Source of the DNA: Hofstenia miamia
Taxonomy: Eukaryota > Xenacoelomorpha > Acoela
Direction: 5' to 3'
Length of the DNA stretch: 64,000 nt
NCBI GenBank assembly: GCA_004352715.1
Contig: SCFE01000076.1
Coordinates: 224,014 to 288,013, forward strand
In this document: in pieces, positions 34,692 to 46,394 of the stretch
Layout: each line of letters begins with the position of its first letter
Numbering within the stretch: position 1 is the stretch's first letter
Translations under genes and position numbers: made by a program
The notes under the pieces: generated by a model
Databases searched by the model: none
What the model was told of the DNA's origin: nothing
The model's input: only the letters and a program-made list of their open reading frames with translations

Positions 34692-35059
34692 CATATTTCT
34701 TTGAATGGAGCAATATGAAAGACATTGACTTTTCTTATTTTAGTCTGTGTTTTGTATTTTGTATTAATGTCTATTTTTGCCACAAGTAATGAATTTGTAT
34801 ATTTTGCACCAAGGAGAAATTAGAACCATAAAAAATCTTTCCATGATAAACCTTAAATATATTAACTAATCTTAAACTAACTCACTATAAAATAAAATAT
34901 TCAATTACTAAAAAAATTGATGAAATATAATCATTTTATTTTTGGAAAAGTTTGACAAAATTACTGTATTTATAAACGATTTTTTATATACGTGGTGTTA
35001 AATTGTCTCTAAAAGCATATTCAACTAAATGCTTTGTGTGAAATGTATGTGATGAACGT

Positions 35060-35062
<3 letters not shown>

Positions 35063-35095
<33 letters not shown>
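35063..35095. repeat. (TA)n at left edge of LINE copy 3
   Basis: TA tract joining the end of segmental duplication A to LINE copy 3. Confidence 0.9.
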
Positions 35096-35100
<5 letters not shown>

Positions 35101-36521
35101 TACCGATGTAACATATAAAAGATTTGCAAATTTAATGATAAACGAAATTCAGAATATTCGTGAAGGTGATATAAATGGAGCTCCACAGCAGTATATAATA
35201 AATGAACTCGAATTAAATTCAGTAATAAATTTCCCAACAAGGGGGATGTGCAAAACTGGACACGATTTTTACCAATATGGATAATGTTTATAAAATGCCT
35301 GAAGAAATTCCAGCTCTCGGAAATTCTGATCATATTTGTATTCTTTATGAACCCTTGAATAGGAAGAATAGAAAAAATTTTACACAAAATTTTGTTTTTG
35401 ATCCTACTGAAAAATGCATTGCAAAATAGAAAGATATTTATGTCAAGTGAATTGGGAACTAGCTTATAATGATATGACTGCAATCAATTGACTAACAATA
35501 TTTACAATATCATAGACAGATTTATGCAATGTACCCGAGAAAGAAAATAAAAATATCAAACAAAGATCCTCCATGGATAAAACCTTTTCTAAAATATTTA
35601 TTGCATAAAAACCATGACGCTTAAAGAAAAAATAATAGGCAAAGAGTAAAAAAATTATCTAAGCAAATAGAGGAAGTACGTAGATTTCCGGAAGTAAAAC
35701 TAAGAGCAACTCTAGGAGAAAAAGCAAGTAAAAAATGGTGAAATTATGTAAAAACTCAGAAGAAAAAATCTCAAAAAACAGCAACTATATCAAGATTAGT
35801 GAACAAGTATGAAACAACCAAAGAAGCAGTTAAATGTATTAACGCATATTTTGCAAATATATGTAAATCTGAAGATTCATTAATTTGGGAAAACGATTCC
35901 ACCCATAATGGGCAAATAGCATTACCACAAAAATACCAAGTTTATAGTTTTCTAAAAAACATTAATAAGATATCCATATTGGTTCTGGAGAAGATATTCA
36001 CTAGTTCTCAGCAAGCTTATTTATATGTTCTGGACATGTTGTATTCGTAATAAAAGTTTCCCTTCATTATAGGAAAGAGATTTTATGTTTCCAATGCCGA
36101 AGACTGTGAACGTAGCTAAGCCAAATGATTTAAGATCAATAATGATTACAGAAATCCGTGACGCGGAATAGAAAAATATATTTGTCAATTGACCAAAACG
36201 TACTTTAAAGAAATCATTCATGAAGATCAGTACGTTTATAAAAGAGGTGTACCAGCGTCACATGCCTTAACTGTAATATATAATTACTTATTAATGGAAC
36301 TTGAAAAGAGCCCTTGTGTTTTAAGTTTTCTTCTACTAGATTTTACAAAACCATTCAATAATGTGGAACATAATATTTTACTAAGCTGGTTAGATGAGCA
36401 TGAAGAGTTAAAGAGGTACATACCCCGGTACAAATAGTTTTTGGAAGAAAGATCACTTATAACACATATAGATGGAAATCTCTCAAAACCCCAAATGAAA
36501 TCTATAGGGCTGCCAGAAGAA
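35096..36521 (+). mobile_element. Jockey-like LINE copy 3
   Basis: Same dead sequence as copies 1 and 2, starting at the same point just after (TA)n. It differs by a few bases; TTA replaces TGA at 36288-36290, so the RT fragment 36189-36437 is open for 82 codons. It ends at a 58-N gap that opens into (TA)n. Confidence 0.88.
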
Positions 36522-36579
36522 NNNNNNNNNNNNNNNNNNNNNNNNNNNNNNNNNNNNNNNNNNNNNNNNNNNNNNNNNN
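36522..36579. other. Assembly gap, 58 N
   Basis: Probably hides the rest of LINE copy 3; sequence after it is (TA)n, the usual LINE tail. Confidence 0.9.
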
Positions 36580-38147
36580 ATATATATATATATATATGAA
36601 GTTTAAACATATGGAGAAATTATTGAAGCACAGAAATTATGGTAGAAATTCCTAATTTTTTCGCTAGGTGTCTCCCTGAATAATTGAATTTTCTAAGGGC
36701 AAAAACAACAAATTTCTAATTTATACAGTTAAAAATGAAAAACTCAAAAAGCCATACTAAATTTTTTAAAGATCTTTTCATTGTCTATCTGAATCTGTCT
36801 TTAGAATTCTTCTGTGTTTTCAATTTTTTTCCACAAAGCATTTTATATTAGCTTTTGGAAACATTAATTTGAAAGTGCATTTCTTCAAAATTGATGTTGC
36901 TCAACTGATAAATGCTATTATTAAAAATATATCGTAAAAAATATTAAAACTAGATTCCTTGACCATATTTTGAAGTATTACATATTATGCTAGCCTCTTT
37001 CAATTTTAGACATGAACATTTAGATACAGTATGTTAGAATAGTGTAGAATCGGGAATCGAGGCGATACCATTGCTTAGTGCGTGGTCCTAGGATTGCGGG
37101 CACAATTCCACTGTATTGAGATCATGTTTAATTAATTATATTCAGTAACTGTCATCAACTTATGCTAATTAATTCTTCTTTAGAACGTCAGCTGTTTACA
37201 GGCCTGAGGCCCGAAGCGGTGCCATGCAGCAAGAGATGAGAGGAGCTGGTTGGTAACAATTTCCATTTGATGGAGATCAAACTATAACTCACCCGACCTC
37301 TAGTGCAATGAGATGTTCTCAATGTGAGATGTGTTCTTAATTTGTTTAGTGCATTGATTGCCTTTATTATGAATTGTTAGAGCAATAAACGAGAGAAGTG
37401 TGCAACCTGACTTCTTTAGCTTGTTATATACCTTACATATAAATAACCCTACATTTACATAAATACATAACAATCCTACTGAAAACATGTGAGCAATCAA
37501 TGCCGTCGGCAGAAATAGAATGGTTCTAGGTTTAATGTTTAAGTAGTCATGAAGGGTCGCTGCGTTAGTAATCACTTCACACACGTAATAGATATCAGGG
37601 CTTGTAGGCACCTCGTATGTATAATAAGGTTTATTATGATACCGTAAGAATTTGGATCTAAAACTAAAACAGATGGTTAGTTCCAGATATTTGTTGACAA
37701 TTTGTTATTCATAGAAGTGATCGGTAGGAAAGCTAAATGATAAAAAAATGCCTAACACTACACTTAACATAAGAGCTCACTTTCATTACAAGCTGCCAAC
37801 CGCACCGTGTGATGAATGGCTGAGTGTGTGGCGGCTCCGAATGTCCTTTAACTGAATGCGGGGACAACTTGAGAACTACTCATGTGTTCGAACAACTTAG
37901 CTTTCCATTGTCATTAATAATCAAATCTGAATATAATGTAAAAGATAATTCCAGGGAAAATAAATTCATCATCATCTAATTTGATTGCACTATTTTTATA
38001 TTGAATTAATGCATAAATATTGAAAATTTAAAAATTTAAATATTTTTCAACACATTGCTTATATAAATGTATATAGTATTCATAACATTTTCTCACAGCT
38101 CATTTTTTCAATGCTTCAACCCCAACCATGTTAATCTTTTATATATA
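36580..38147. other. AT-rich intergenic DNA with SINE-like patch
   Basis: No gene supported. A GC-richer block at about 37050-37310 has SINE features (separate entry). Another GC-richer patch lies at 37795-37900. Confidence 0.5.
37056..37310 (+). repeat. tRNA-derived SINE-like repeat, degenerate
   Basis: The head has an A-box-like TTGCTTAGTGCGTGG and, at tRNA-like spacing, GGGCACAATTCC resembling a B box. A non-tRNA body of higher GC follows to about 37310. There is no second copy in the window, so family status is unproven. Confidence 0.3.
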
Positions 38148-38149
38148 TA

Positions 38150-39123
38150 CAGGGTGGGAAGCAAAATTTACAGTGAGCTTTAAGTTGTTTTTACTCAGTA
38201 AAATTGAGTCACTTGTTTTAAAATATTACTCATGTTGATGTCATAACTATTCTAGCACACTGAGGCCCTATTTATATAAAATGATTAAAGCAACGTAATA
38301 ATCTGCCGAGGCAGAACTAATAATGTAAACACTTGTTGACAACAGCCATGAAAGAAAAAAGACTGGAAAGGTGCAAGAAAATTATTACATGGCTAAAGAA
38401 AAATCCTTTCATTGTAATGATCTTCTCAGATGAAAAGATCTTCACTGTTGATGCTGTTCTGAATGACAAATACATCGCAGAGTCGAAAGCTGAGGTTAAA
38501 GGAACATTCAGGACAAAACATCCTGCCAAGATTATGACTTTTGGTGTTGTAGCTTCTGATGGAAAGAAGATGGCCCATAAAATTTTACAAGGAGATGAGA
38601 AAATCAAGGTTGAAACTTACTACAAGACCTTGAGATATCAGGTATTGCCATGGCTCAAAACAAACTATCCAAATGGAAGTTATGTATGAACACAGGATGG
38701 TGCCCCGGCTCACACAGCTAGAAAAATACAAGAATTTTGCAAATCAAATTTCTGTAATTTTTGGGAGTCGTGTTTATGGCCACCTTCTAGCCCAGACCTA
38801 AACCCTTTGGATTATTCTATTTGGAGCCTTTTACAAAATGCTACCAATAGAACATCGCACAGCAATGTCGACTTTCTCAATGAAACTATTACACAAGAAT
38901 GGGAGAGGTTGTTTCCCGAGTATTTGAATAAGACACGTGCAAGTTTCAGGAGACGTGTGTAGGCAGTTATTGTGAAAGAAGGTGGTCACATAGCATAAAA
39001 ACATTTTTACGTATGCATTTTCTCGTGGCAAATGATTTGTCATAACTTCCTATAACGTAATAAGTCATACGTTGTTGTTAAAGTCTTGTTGTAAAATATT
39101 GTAAATTTTGCTTCCCCACCATG
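38150..39123 (+). mobile_element. Tc1/mariner element (DD37D-like), internally deleted
   Basis: TIRs start CAGGGTGGGAAGCAAAATTT at the left and CATGGTGGGGAAGCAAAATT at the right, with TA at 38148-38149 and 39124-39125. The 974-bp length leaves only 180 bp before the catalytic region, so the N-terminal DNA-binding domain is missing. Confidence 0.88.
38333..38994 (+). pseudogene. DD37D-like transposase fragment
   Basis: Reads MIFSDEKIFTVD (first Asp), a KHPAKIMTFGVV block, TQDGAPAHTA (second Asp) and WPPSSPDLNPLDYSIW. The spacing from the second Asp to the Asp of LDY is 37 residues, as in maT-type DD37D elements. In-frame stops at 38687-38689 (TGA) and near 38960 (TAG) and the missing N-terminus make it dead. 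The last motif, GGHIA, is close to the usual GGHIE-type end. Confidence 0.85.
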
Positions 39124-39139
39124 TATATATATATATATA

Positions 39140-40443
39140 CAGTGCAACAAATAATTTTTAAGCCTGTGCGTGTAAAAACTATATGCGTGCAAACAATGCC
39201 AAAGGTTGTGTATGTTTGTTTACTTATTCGTCTTCAATTTGATTGGCTTACGTTAATCTAAAAGGAAGGAGTGAGAAAATATAATGGTATTTACTTTTTT
39301 GTATTTGAGATTAACGTTGACACTTTATTATGTAGCAAAGGCTGTTATTAAATTCAATGCAAAAATTGCTAAAAATGCAGCAGAAACATTTCGATTGATG
39401 CAGAAAGTTTATGGCAACGTTTGTTTGAACCGCTATAATGTTTTCCAGTGGCATAAACGTTTTTTGGATGGTCGCGATTGTTTAGAAGACGGTGAACACA
39501 CAGGGAGGCCAACTTAAATTCGGACATCAGACTCCATTGCAAGAGTACACGAATTTCTTGCAGATCACAGCAATGCATCACTAAAAATCATGGAAGAGGC
39601 TCTGGCCATCAACCGGGAGACTATTCGCACCATCCTCCACCACGAAAATTTAGGAATGAGGAAGGTTTGTGCGAGATTTGTTCTGCATGAGTTGACGGAA
39701 GAACAAAAAGGTGCGAGACTTCAACATTGCAGGGATCTTATTGAAACCGCCAAAATGATTCAAATTTCGTGAAAACGATTGTTACTGGTGACGAGACATT
39801 GTGTTTTCAATATGACCCAGAATCCAAGCGTCAAAGTGCGACCTGGAAGTCTCCAAGTTCACCAAAAGCCCAAAAAACACAAAGAGTGCCTTCGAAAATC
39901 AAGACAATGTTCTTCACTTTCTTCGATAGCAAGGGCATTATTCACAAGGATTCTGTTCCAAATAGTCAGACGGTTACTGCAGTGTTCTATCTCGAGGTTA
40001 TGAGGCGTTTGATGACCAGAATTCGTCGTGTCCGTTCCGAATATCGAGATCCACAAACCTGGTCACTGTTGCACGATAACGCGCCAAGTAACAACGCAAG
40101 CATTGTTCAACAATTTTAGCACGAAATGAGGTTTGTGTGCTCAATCGTCCATCCTACTCGCCAAATTTAGCAACGTGCGATTTCTCTCTATTCCCGAAGT
40201 TGAAGACGAAGATGAAAGGGCTGTATTTTGCGGACATTCCGACCATTCAAACATCCTCAACACGCGCACTGGAGGCTATACCACAAAACGAGCTGGAACA
40301 TGCGTTTGACAAACTTTTGTATAGCTGTAACAGGTGAATTGCAGCGAATGGTAATTACTTTGAATAAATATATCAGTTATTTTGGATTTCCTTGTTTCTC
40401 AGAGATTTGACATAGACAGTCTTAAAAATAATTTGTCGCACTG
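39140..40443 (+). mobile_element. Mariner-like element (DD34D type)
   Basis: Ends start CAGTGCAACAAATAATTTTT (left) and CAGTGCGACAAATTATTTTT (right, complement), about 1.3 kb apart, with TA before the left end; the right flank has TG, probably a mutated TA. It encodes one broken mariner transposase. It begins only 16 bp after the preceding element ends, separated by a (TA)n. Confidence 0.88.
39350..40337 (+). pseudogene. Mariner transposase, frameshifted
   Basis: N-terminal helix-turn-helix with FQWHKRFLDGRDCLEDGEHT and GRPT ending in a stop (39515-39517), then a linker with TIRTILHHENLGMRKV, VTGDETLCFQYDPESKRQS (first Asp) in a new frame, a WKSPSSPKAQK block, LLHDNAPS (second Asp) and, after another stop and shift, YSPNLATCDFSLFPKLK (third Asp in CDF). 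The GRPT linker, WVPHEL-like HEL and HDNA are mariner hallmarks. At least three breaks. Confidence 0.88.
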
Positions 40444-40786
40444 TGTATATCAGACGGGCGTGGAGCTCCCCCGAGAATGCGTCGTCTACATGAAAAATTT
40501 TTAATATTTAGTTGAAGTAGTGCTGAAGCAAACATAGAAAAATTGGGTGTAAAAAGCATTTTCACGACGGGGTTTATAAATATAATTATAAGACTTCCAT
40601 TTAAAGCAGATGATCTTAAAACTGCTATAAGCGTGGCATTTTCTTAAATGTCAAGTCACATAGCAAAGTAGTTGAAAATTGTTACATAGCGAATTAATAG
40701 AAAATATCTAATATAATGAAATTAAAATTCACACAAATTTTCAAATTATACTTTGTATTAATTGTATATCACAAGAAATGGTAATA

Positions 40787-41974
40787 CAGGGTGGCCCACT
40801 TAAACGTAGCCTGGTCTCTCAATAGGTTGTATAGGTGATAGGTTGATGGCCTCAATAGGATGTAGGCCAATATACTAAATATGCTATCTTTCTCTAATCA
40901 TTTTTTTTTCAGATTAAGGATGGTTTTTGCGCTGCAGCAAAGAATAGTGATTGTGGAAGCTTACCTGCGCACTGGATCAATTAAGGTATTCCTGGAAGAA
41001 TACCCAGAGATAAAAGCACCAGCAAAACGTTCCATGCAGAGCTTAGTAAAAAAATGGCGCAAAAGAGGCTCTATAGAAAACATGAAAAAGCAAAGACCTA
41101 AATTAGTCCGGACGCCAGAAGTTGTCAGTAATATCCAAAAGCGGATTTTCCGAAGTCCACAAATGTAAACTCGAAGACTATCCCAGCAAGCCAGTGTATC
41201 ACGAACAACATGTCAGCGTGTACTAAAATCTTTAAACATGAGAGCATACAAAGTAACAGGTGTTCAGGAGCTGAAATTGCCGGACACAGATAAAGGTCTT
41301 CAGTATTGCAGGTGGCTGCTGGTATGGTTGAATGAATTATGTGAATTATGTCGGATGAAGCATGGTTTTATCTATAGGGATATGTAAATTCCCAGAACAC
41401 GCGCTATTGGTCTTCTGAAAATTATACCTAATTCACGAAACACCACTGCATGACTTGAAAATTGGTGTTTGGTGCACAGTTGCAAGAACTAAGATAGCCG
41501 GGCCAATTTTTTTGAATAAACTGAACTCTGACGTTTATCTACACATCTTGGAACAGTTTGACTACCAACTGACACTAAAACACAAAATGCAATTCTTTTT
41601 CCAACAAGATGGCGCTACAAGTCATGTCACACGTCTCACAGATCACTGACACGAGTTCATGACATGTTTATGGAAGAGAGAACAATACGCAAAGGGTTAT
41701 AGCAACTACGTTCCCCGGACGTGTCATCATGCGATTTTTATCTTTGAGGGACTAAAAAAGAAAAAGTTTATGCAAATAATCCTCACAATCTAGACCAAAT
41801 AAAGAAGAACATTACCAACACTATCAGGACAATCACCAAAGAAGAGTTACGAGCAGTATCTGCAAACGTTGTTAAACGTGCACAGAAATGCATAGCACTT
41901 GCAACATCTTTTACATTATTACAGGTAATTTAAGCTACCCCCTTTTCTGGGGTACTTTTAAGTGGACCATCCTG
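40787..41974 (+). mobile_element. Third Tc1/mariner-type element
   Basis: TIRs CAGGGTGGCCCACTTAAA (left) and CAGGATGGTCCACTTAAA (right, complement) with TA on both sides (40785-40786 and 41975-41976). The 1188-bp body holds one decayed transposase gene on the plus strand. Confidence 0.87.
40920..41932 (+). pseudogene. Transposase of the third Tc1/mariner element
   Basis: Starts MVFALQQRIVIVEAYLRTGS (helix-turn-helix), continues with KRSMQSLVKKWRKRGSIENM to a stop at 41166-41168, then TRRLSQQASVSRTTCQRVLK in the same frame. Later parts are heavily broken: FQQDGATSHVTR around 41600 (second Asp), RSPDVSSCDFYL near 41715, and a C-terminal region to a TAA near 41930. Similar in plan to the 10-11.4 kb element but a different subfamily by TIR. 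Confidence 0.8.
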
Positions 41975-41976
41975 TA

Positions 41977-43065
41977 GAATTTATGAAATTTCTATGAACA
42001 ATAAGGAGATATATTACCCCTATAATGCGTAAGCACAATAATCATTCAAAAAATATTTTGATATTCCATCTTTGAATTGAGCATGTAAATATTTCATAGT
42101 TTTTCTAATTGGTTTAGCTGCATATTTGCAATTCCGACCAGTAGAGGTATGAAATTGCAAATTTACTATATAAATAAAATTGTTTGAAAATGTTAAAACG
42201 GGTGAATGAGCGCTTATTAGGACATTATTATTCTATTTCAATGGATAGGAAGCTTTTTGTGAATATACACTACTAGGATTGATTTATATTATCATCCGTA
42301 TGGACCCTATATTTATTAGGATACATCTTTGCATCTAAGTTCATCAAAATGGAATTCATTAAAAAAATTATAAGCAATGAATATTGATTTGATATACAAT
42401 AAATAAAATCACTTTATTGAGAATATGAAAATTTACATTATGATGTAAATTTGTTACTTTACGAAGATCATTTAAAATTATCCTATTGTTGACTTTACAG
42501 TTCTCTGAGCATTGATATATTTTTGTGTGTGATTCTTTCTAATATACCAAAGTATTTCCAAAATGCCGATTTTTTTATAAAAATATAATGAGTCTATTAA
42601 TAGCTGCCATAAATCCTATTTCAATGTGAAAGTTAAGTAAATCACAAATGATAGGTGTTTAGAAGTATGGCATTAAGTTTTTGCTCAAAATATATACAAT
42701 ATTGAAATTACGAATGGATTTAACTGCAATTGAAAATTTGCAATTATAGACAACAATGCATGTATATTTTTCAGCTACCATGTCATGCACACCACTGGCT
42801 GAGAAAATAGGTGAAGGATTAGAGCGCACCCAAATATTGTAGTTTTAAAAATTAATGAAGAATTTCTTTTTATATATAAAATTTAGTTGGTCAGTTGCAA
42901 GCCCTTTCAATTTTCAACAGCTGAGCCGAACCCCGAACGAGACCGCTTAAAGTTAATAACTTAAACCGTTTCAAACCGAACGCGGATAATACATCAGGTT
43001 TCTGGATGAAAAATTAAACATGTTTTAAAATCAATTATAAATTTTCCATTTCAAATTCTGAAAAT
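41977..43065. other. AT-rich intergenic DNA
   Basis: Nothing recognisable. Confidence 0.5.
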
Positions 43066-43613
43066 NNNNNNNNNNNNNNNNNNNNNNNNNNNNNNNNNNN
43101 NNNNNNNNNNNNNNNNNNNNNNNNNNNNNNNNNNNNNNNNNNNNNNNNNNNNNNNNNNNNNNNNNNNNNNNNNNNNNNNNNNNNNNNNNNNNNNNNNNNN
43201 NNNNNNNNNNNNNNNNNNNNNNNNNNNNNNNNNNNNNNNNNNNNNNNNNNNNNNNNNNNNNNNNNNNNNNNNNNNNNNNNNNNNNNNNNNNNNNNNNNNN
43301 NNNNNNNNNNNNNNNNNNNNNNNNNNNNNNNNNNNNNNNNNNNNNNNNNNNNNNNNNNNNNNNNNNNNNNNNNNNNNNNNNNNNNNNNNNNNNNNNNNNN
43401 NNNNNNNNNNNNNNNNNNNNNNNNNNNNNNNNNNNNNNNNNNNNNNNNNNNNNNNNNNNNNNNNNNNNNNNNNNNNNNNNNNNNNNNNNNNNNNNNNNNN
43501 NNNNNNNNNNNNNNNNNNNNNNNNNNNNNNNNNNNNNNNNNNNNNNNNNNNNNNNNNNNNNNNNNNNNNNNNNNNNNNNNNNNNNNNNNNNNNNNNNNNN
43601 NNNNNNNNNNNNN
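43066..43613. other. Assembly gap, 548 N
   Basis: N run. Confidence 0.95.
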
Positions 43614-44290
43614 TAGATTTAGTGATAGGAAACCTTATTCCTCCTAACGATTCAGATGTCTCTGGAGATGAGCACTTTAATGATTCTAGCAGTGATAAAT
43701 CATTAATTGAAGCAAAATCGGTCCATACAAATACCATAAGAAGAATTTGGTCAGTTAGGTTGAAGTGATTAGACAGGAAACGTCCTTGAGTAGCTTATTT
43801 GAATATAAGAGCAACTAAAAGCGTAGTCTAACCTGGTAAAGACAATTATATCTCTGAGTACTCAATGGTCAGAAATCATTTTTGGGGAGATTTGTTAATT
43901 AATTTTGCATTACCAGTTATTGCAAATCGTTTCATAAGTGAAATTCAGTGAGACAATTACTTTGGATTATCAGTCATGCGAAAAAATAAAATTGACAAAA
44001 ACTGAAACAGTAAAGTTTTAAATGAATATACAATAGATTACAAACCATTGTAAATACAGTAAGAAATGAATAAAAGTTAGCCTACCAAAAACCTGAAGAC
44101 GACCTGCATGAAATTCTTCTAACAACTTTAAGAGATCGCCTTCCATCTGATGTATTTCAGATATATCGCTCAGAAAGGTGTGCTGTTCCTAAACTTTTCA
44201 ATTGAAGATATGCATGAACTTAAAATTTAAACGAAAGAAAAGAAACGTACTGACAAATTGGTACAGGTTCCATTCTAGGTACATAATTCA
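43614..44290 (+). pseudogene. Possible decayed transposon ORF, acidic N-terminus
   Basis: After the gap the plus strand reads PPNDSDVSGDEHFNDSSSD, an acidic Ser/Asp-rich stretch like the N-terminus of piggyBac transposases, then stops. Later fragments (SMVRNHFWGDLL, LTTLRDRLPSDVFQIYRSE) are too short to assign. Assignment is weak; it may belong to a different element. Confidence 0.25.
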
Positions 44291-45093
44291 TTTATAATAT
44301 AAATCTATCACAAGAAAAACAATATCAGACATTGAAAGATAGAGCAGTAGAAATTAAAATTAAGAAAACTGTAAATACATTTAGCATGGACACTGATGTT
44401 TCTCGTGTCTAAAACAATAATGTAAATTATGCAATATGTCAATTGTATTTTAGTTACAAATTTGATAATAAAATACAACGTGCTCACTCGGTTTTCCCCT
44501 TTTTGGTGCATTGACGTGTCTCAAGGCAAAAATTTTATTGATTCATGTTGGTTGTCAATACTACAAGGCCTCTTCAAATCAACATATATTCGACAATTAG
44601 TTTAAAGTTAAATTTAATTACGACTTTAGAAGACATTGGTATTTTTAATATTAAGCAGATAATAATGGTAACGGGAAAAATCCCAATGATTAATAGTGTT
44701 ACATAAGGACGTAGTCAAGAGGGGGCTGGGCGCCCCAAGGAAATATCTACACTTTATGAGTGAAAAACTATCTATTTGCGTTTGATTGACATTACTGTGC
44801 CTTTTGTTTGGCGAAAACCTTATAATAACATGTGTAGAAAAGATATTTCACTATTTGAAGAAGATATTATTGATGCATTACTTAAGCTAATTTTTACAAT
44901 AAATTGTATACACAATCCAAAACCGAATGAACTCGGGTAGTATAACCTTAGATAAAGCTTAGCTATTCAAAGTATTAGATTAAATCACTATATACAAAAT
45001 TTCATGTAACATCCAACCCAAATTTTGCCCTAAAAGATTACCACAGAATCACATTTCCGTGCAAATGGTCTAAAGATTTAATTCAGGCTATGA
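44291..45093. other. AT-rich intergenic DNA
   Basis: Nothing recognisable. Confidence 0.45.
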
Positions 45094-45150
45094 ATGGGAT
45101 TCGAATCTATTTTTACTTTGTAGCAGTTAACACTACAATGGCTGGAAAAT
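45094..45150 (-). repeat. tRNA-like SINE head, degenerate
   Basis: On the minus strand TGTAGTGTTAACTGCTAC (A-box-like) is followed by AGATTCGAATCCC, a good B box. The spacing is shorter than in a real tRNA, so this is a SINE head or tRNA relic. Confidence 0.35.
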
Positions 45151-45157
45151 TGTTATA

Positions 45158-45190
45158 CCTAGAACGGCGAAACCCGTCAATTGACGATTT
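45158..45190 (+). repeat. piggyBac-like terminal inverted repeat
   Basis: CCTAGAACGGCGAAACCCGT followed by the 12-bp palindrome CGTCAATTGACG matches the inverse of 57815-57850 at the end of the piggyBac pseudogene. Its orientation points to an element extending to the right, where only a GC-rich repeat and a gap are found. Confidence 0.6.
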
Positions 45191-45224
45191 TTATTTTTTA
45201 ATGAGTTTTTAAGCATAATTTGAC

Positions 45225-45574
45225 GCCCTGTGGCTTATGCTCATACCACTTGTCTCCTGCTTCTAACCCATGCTGCCTGCTCAAACTCCAGTGTCGGGGT
45301 TACTCTACCAGTCAACAGACTGAAGAGTCCGTGTCAACAGATCAAGTCCGTGACTCTTCCCCTGGAAGTGTACCCGCTAGGGCCGGATCTTGTATCATGC
45401 TTGACCTCTGGCGACCCCTGGCACGCAGAGTGCTGATCTGTGTTGAGTCTGATCAGCAGGAGTGAAGCCGAAGGCCGAGCTTCATGAGAGGGTTGCGCCT
45501 CTCTACAGCTTTCACCAACCAAGGCTACTAACTGAGGTAACTCGTGAGCACTTGCGTCTGCCTGTTATGGAACC
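45225..45574 (+). repeat. Unclassified GC-rich repeat, copy 1
   Basis: GC content rises sharply over the surroundings. From 45296 it aligns with 60838-61029 plus 61752 onward (shared words: GGGGTTAC, CCAGTC-ACAGACTGAA, GGCACGCAGA, GCTGATCT, GAGTGAAG, GTTGCGCC). It is truncated by a gap at 45575. The ORFs on both strands are composition effects. Family unknown. Confidence 0.75.
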
Positions 45575-45747
45575 NNNNNNNNNNNNNNNNNNNNNNNNNN
45601 NNNNNNNNNNNNNNNNNNNNNNNNNNNNNNNNNNNNNNNNNNNNNNNNNNNNNNNNNNNNNNNNNNNNNNNNNNNNNNNNNNNNNNNNNNNNNNNNNNNN
45701 NNNNNNNNNNNNNNNNNNNNNNNNNNNNNNNNNNNNNNNNNNNNNNN
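45575..45747. other. Assembly gap, 173 N
   Basis: N run. Confidence 0.95.
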
Positions 45748-46394
45748 CAAACACGTGACTTGTGGCCGAAAGAAAATTAAATGAATTTACAAACATTAAT
45801 TTCTTATATTTTGAATTGGCTCAATACAGTAAGAATCGAAATCGTATTCGAAAAAATACTCTCAAAATTTGTTGATTTGTAAAACTATTGGCACAGAATA
45901 CTGAACGTGTAAAGGAATAAGTTATTGAAATGAGTTCAACAGAATAATGAGATGCACAAGCAAATGTAATATGAAAACAGGTTTTTAAAAAAAACAAGCA
46001 TAAGAAGAAATTATTTTCAATTAGGAGCAATTTGTTCCATAAATATCAGAAAAATTGTACAATACTAACAGTATTTGCAACTGGTGTACGCAAAAGAACA
46101 TTGGACATCTTGCTGCAGCATCAAAAGATCTACTTCAAAATTATGCATCCAAGCTCAAATGGAAGAATCAAATGATAATTACGAAAATAATATTAATTAT
46201 ATGAATTTTGATAGAATATGTAACTTCTGAAAACGATTTGTTTTATAGAGAAATCAAATGGTTGAAATATAAAATAAACTCAGGACTAAACATATTTATG
46301 TAATTAACATTTTAAAGTTGGTGGACAGTATATCTTAAGAGAACCTGATTGAAAAGAAGTGTGAAATGATCATACATGTCACTTGTAACAGGTA
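45748..46394. other. AT-rich intergenic DNA
   Basis: Nothing recognisable. Confidence 0.45.

Larger units (their letters stand above)
29235..35060. repeat. Segmental duplication, copy A
   Basis: Homologous to 49155-55445 in the same orientation. The first 2.7 kb (to about 31915) and the TRIM coding and downstream region differ by many substitutions and indels; 31917-33690 is almost identical to 52345-54120. It includes the Harbinger-like MITE and TRIM copy A. Non-coding parts show no other recognisable gene. Confidence 0.9.

Noticed and set aside
45094-45150. Functional tRNA gene
   Set aside because: The B box is good but the A-to-B spacing is too short and no acceptor stem closes; annotated as a SINE-like relic instead.
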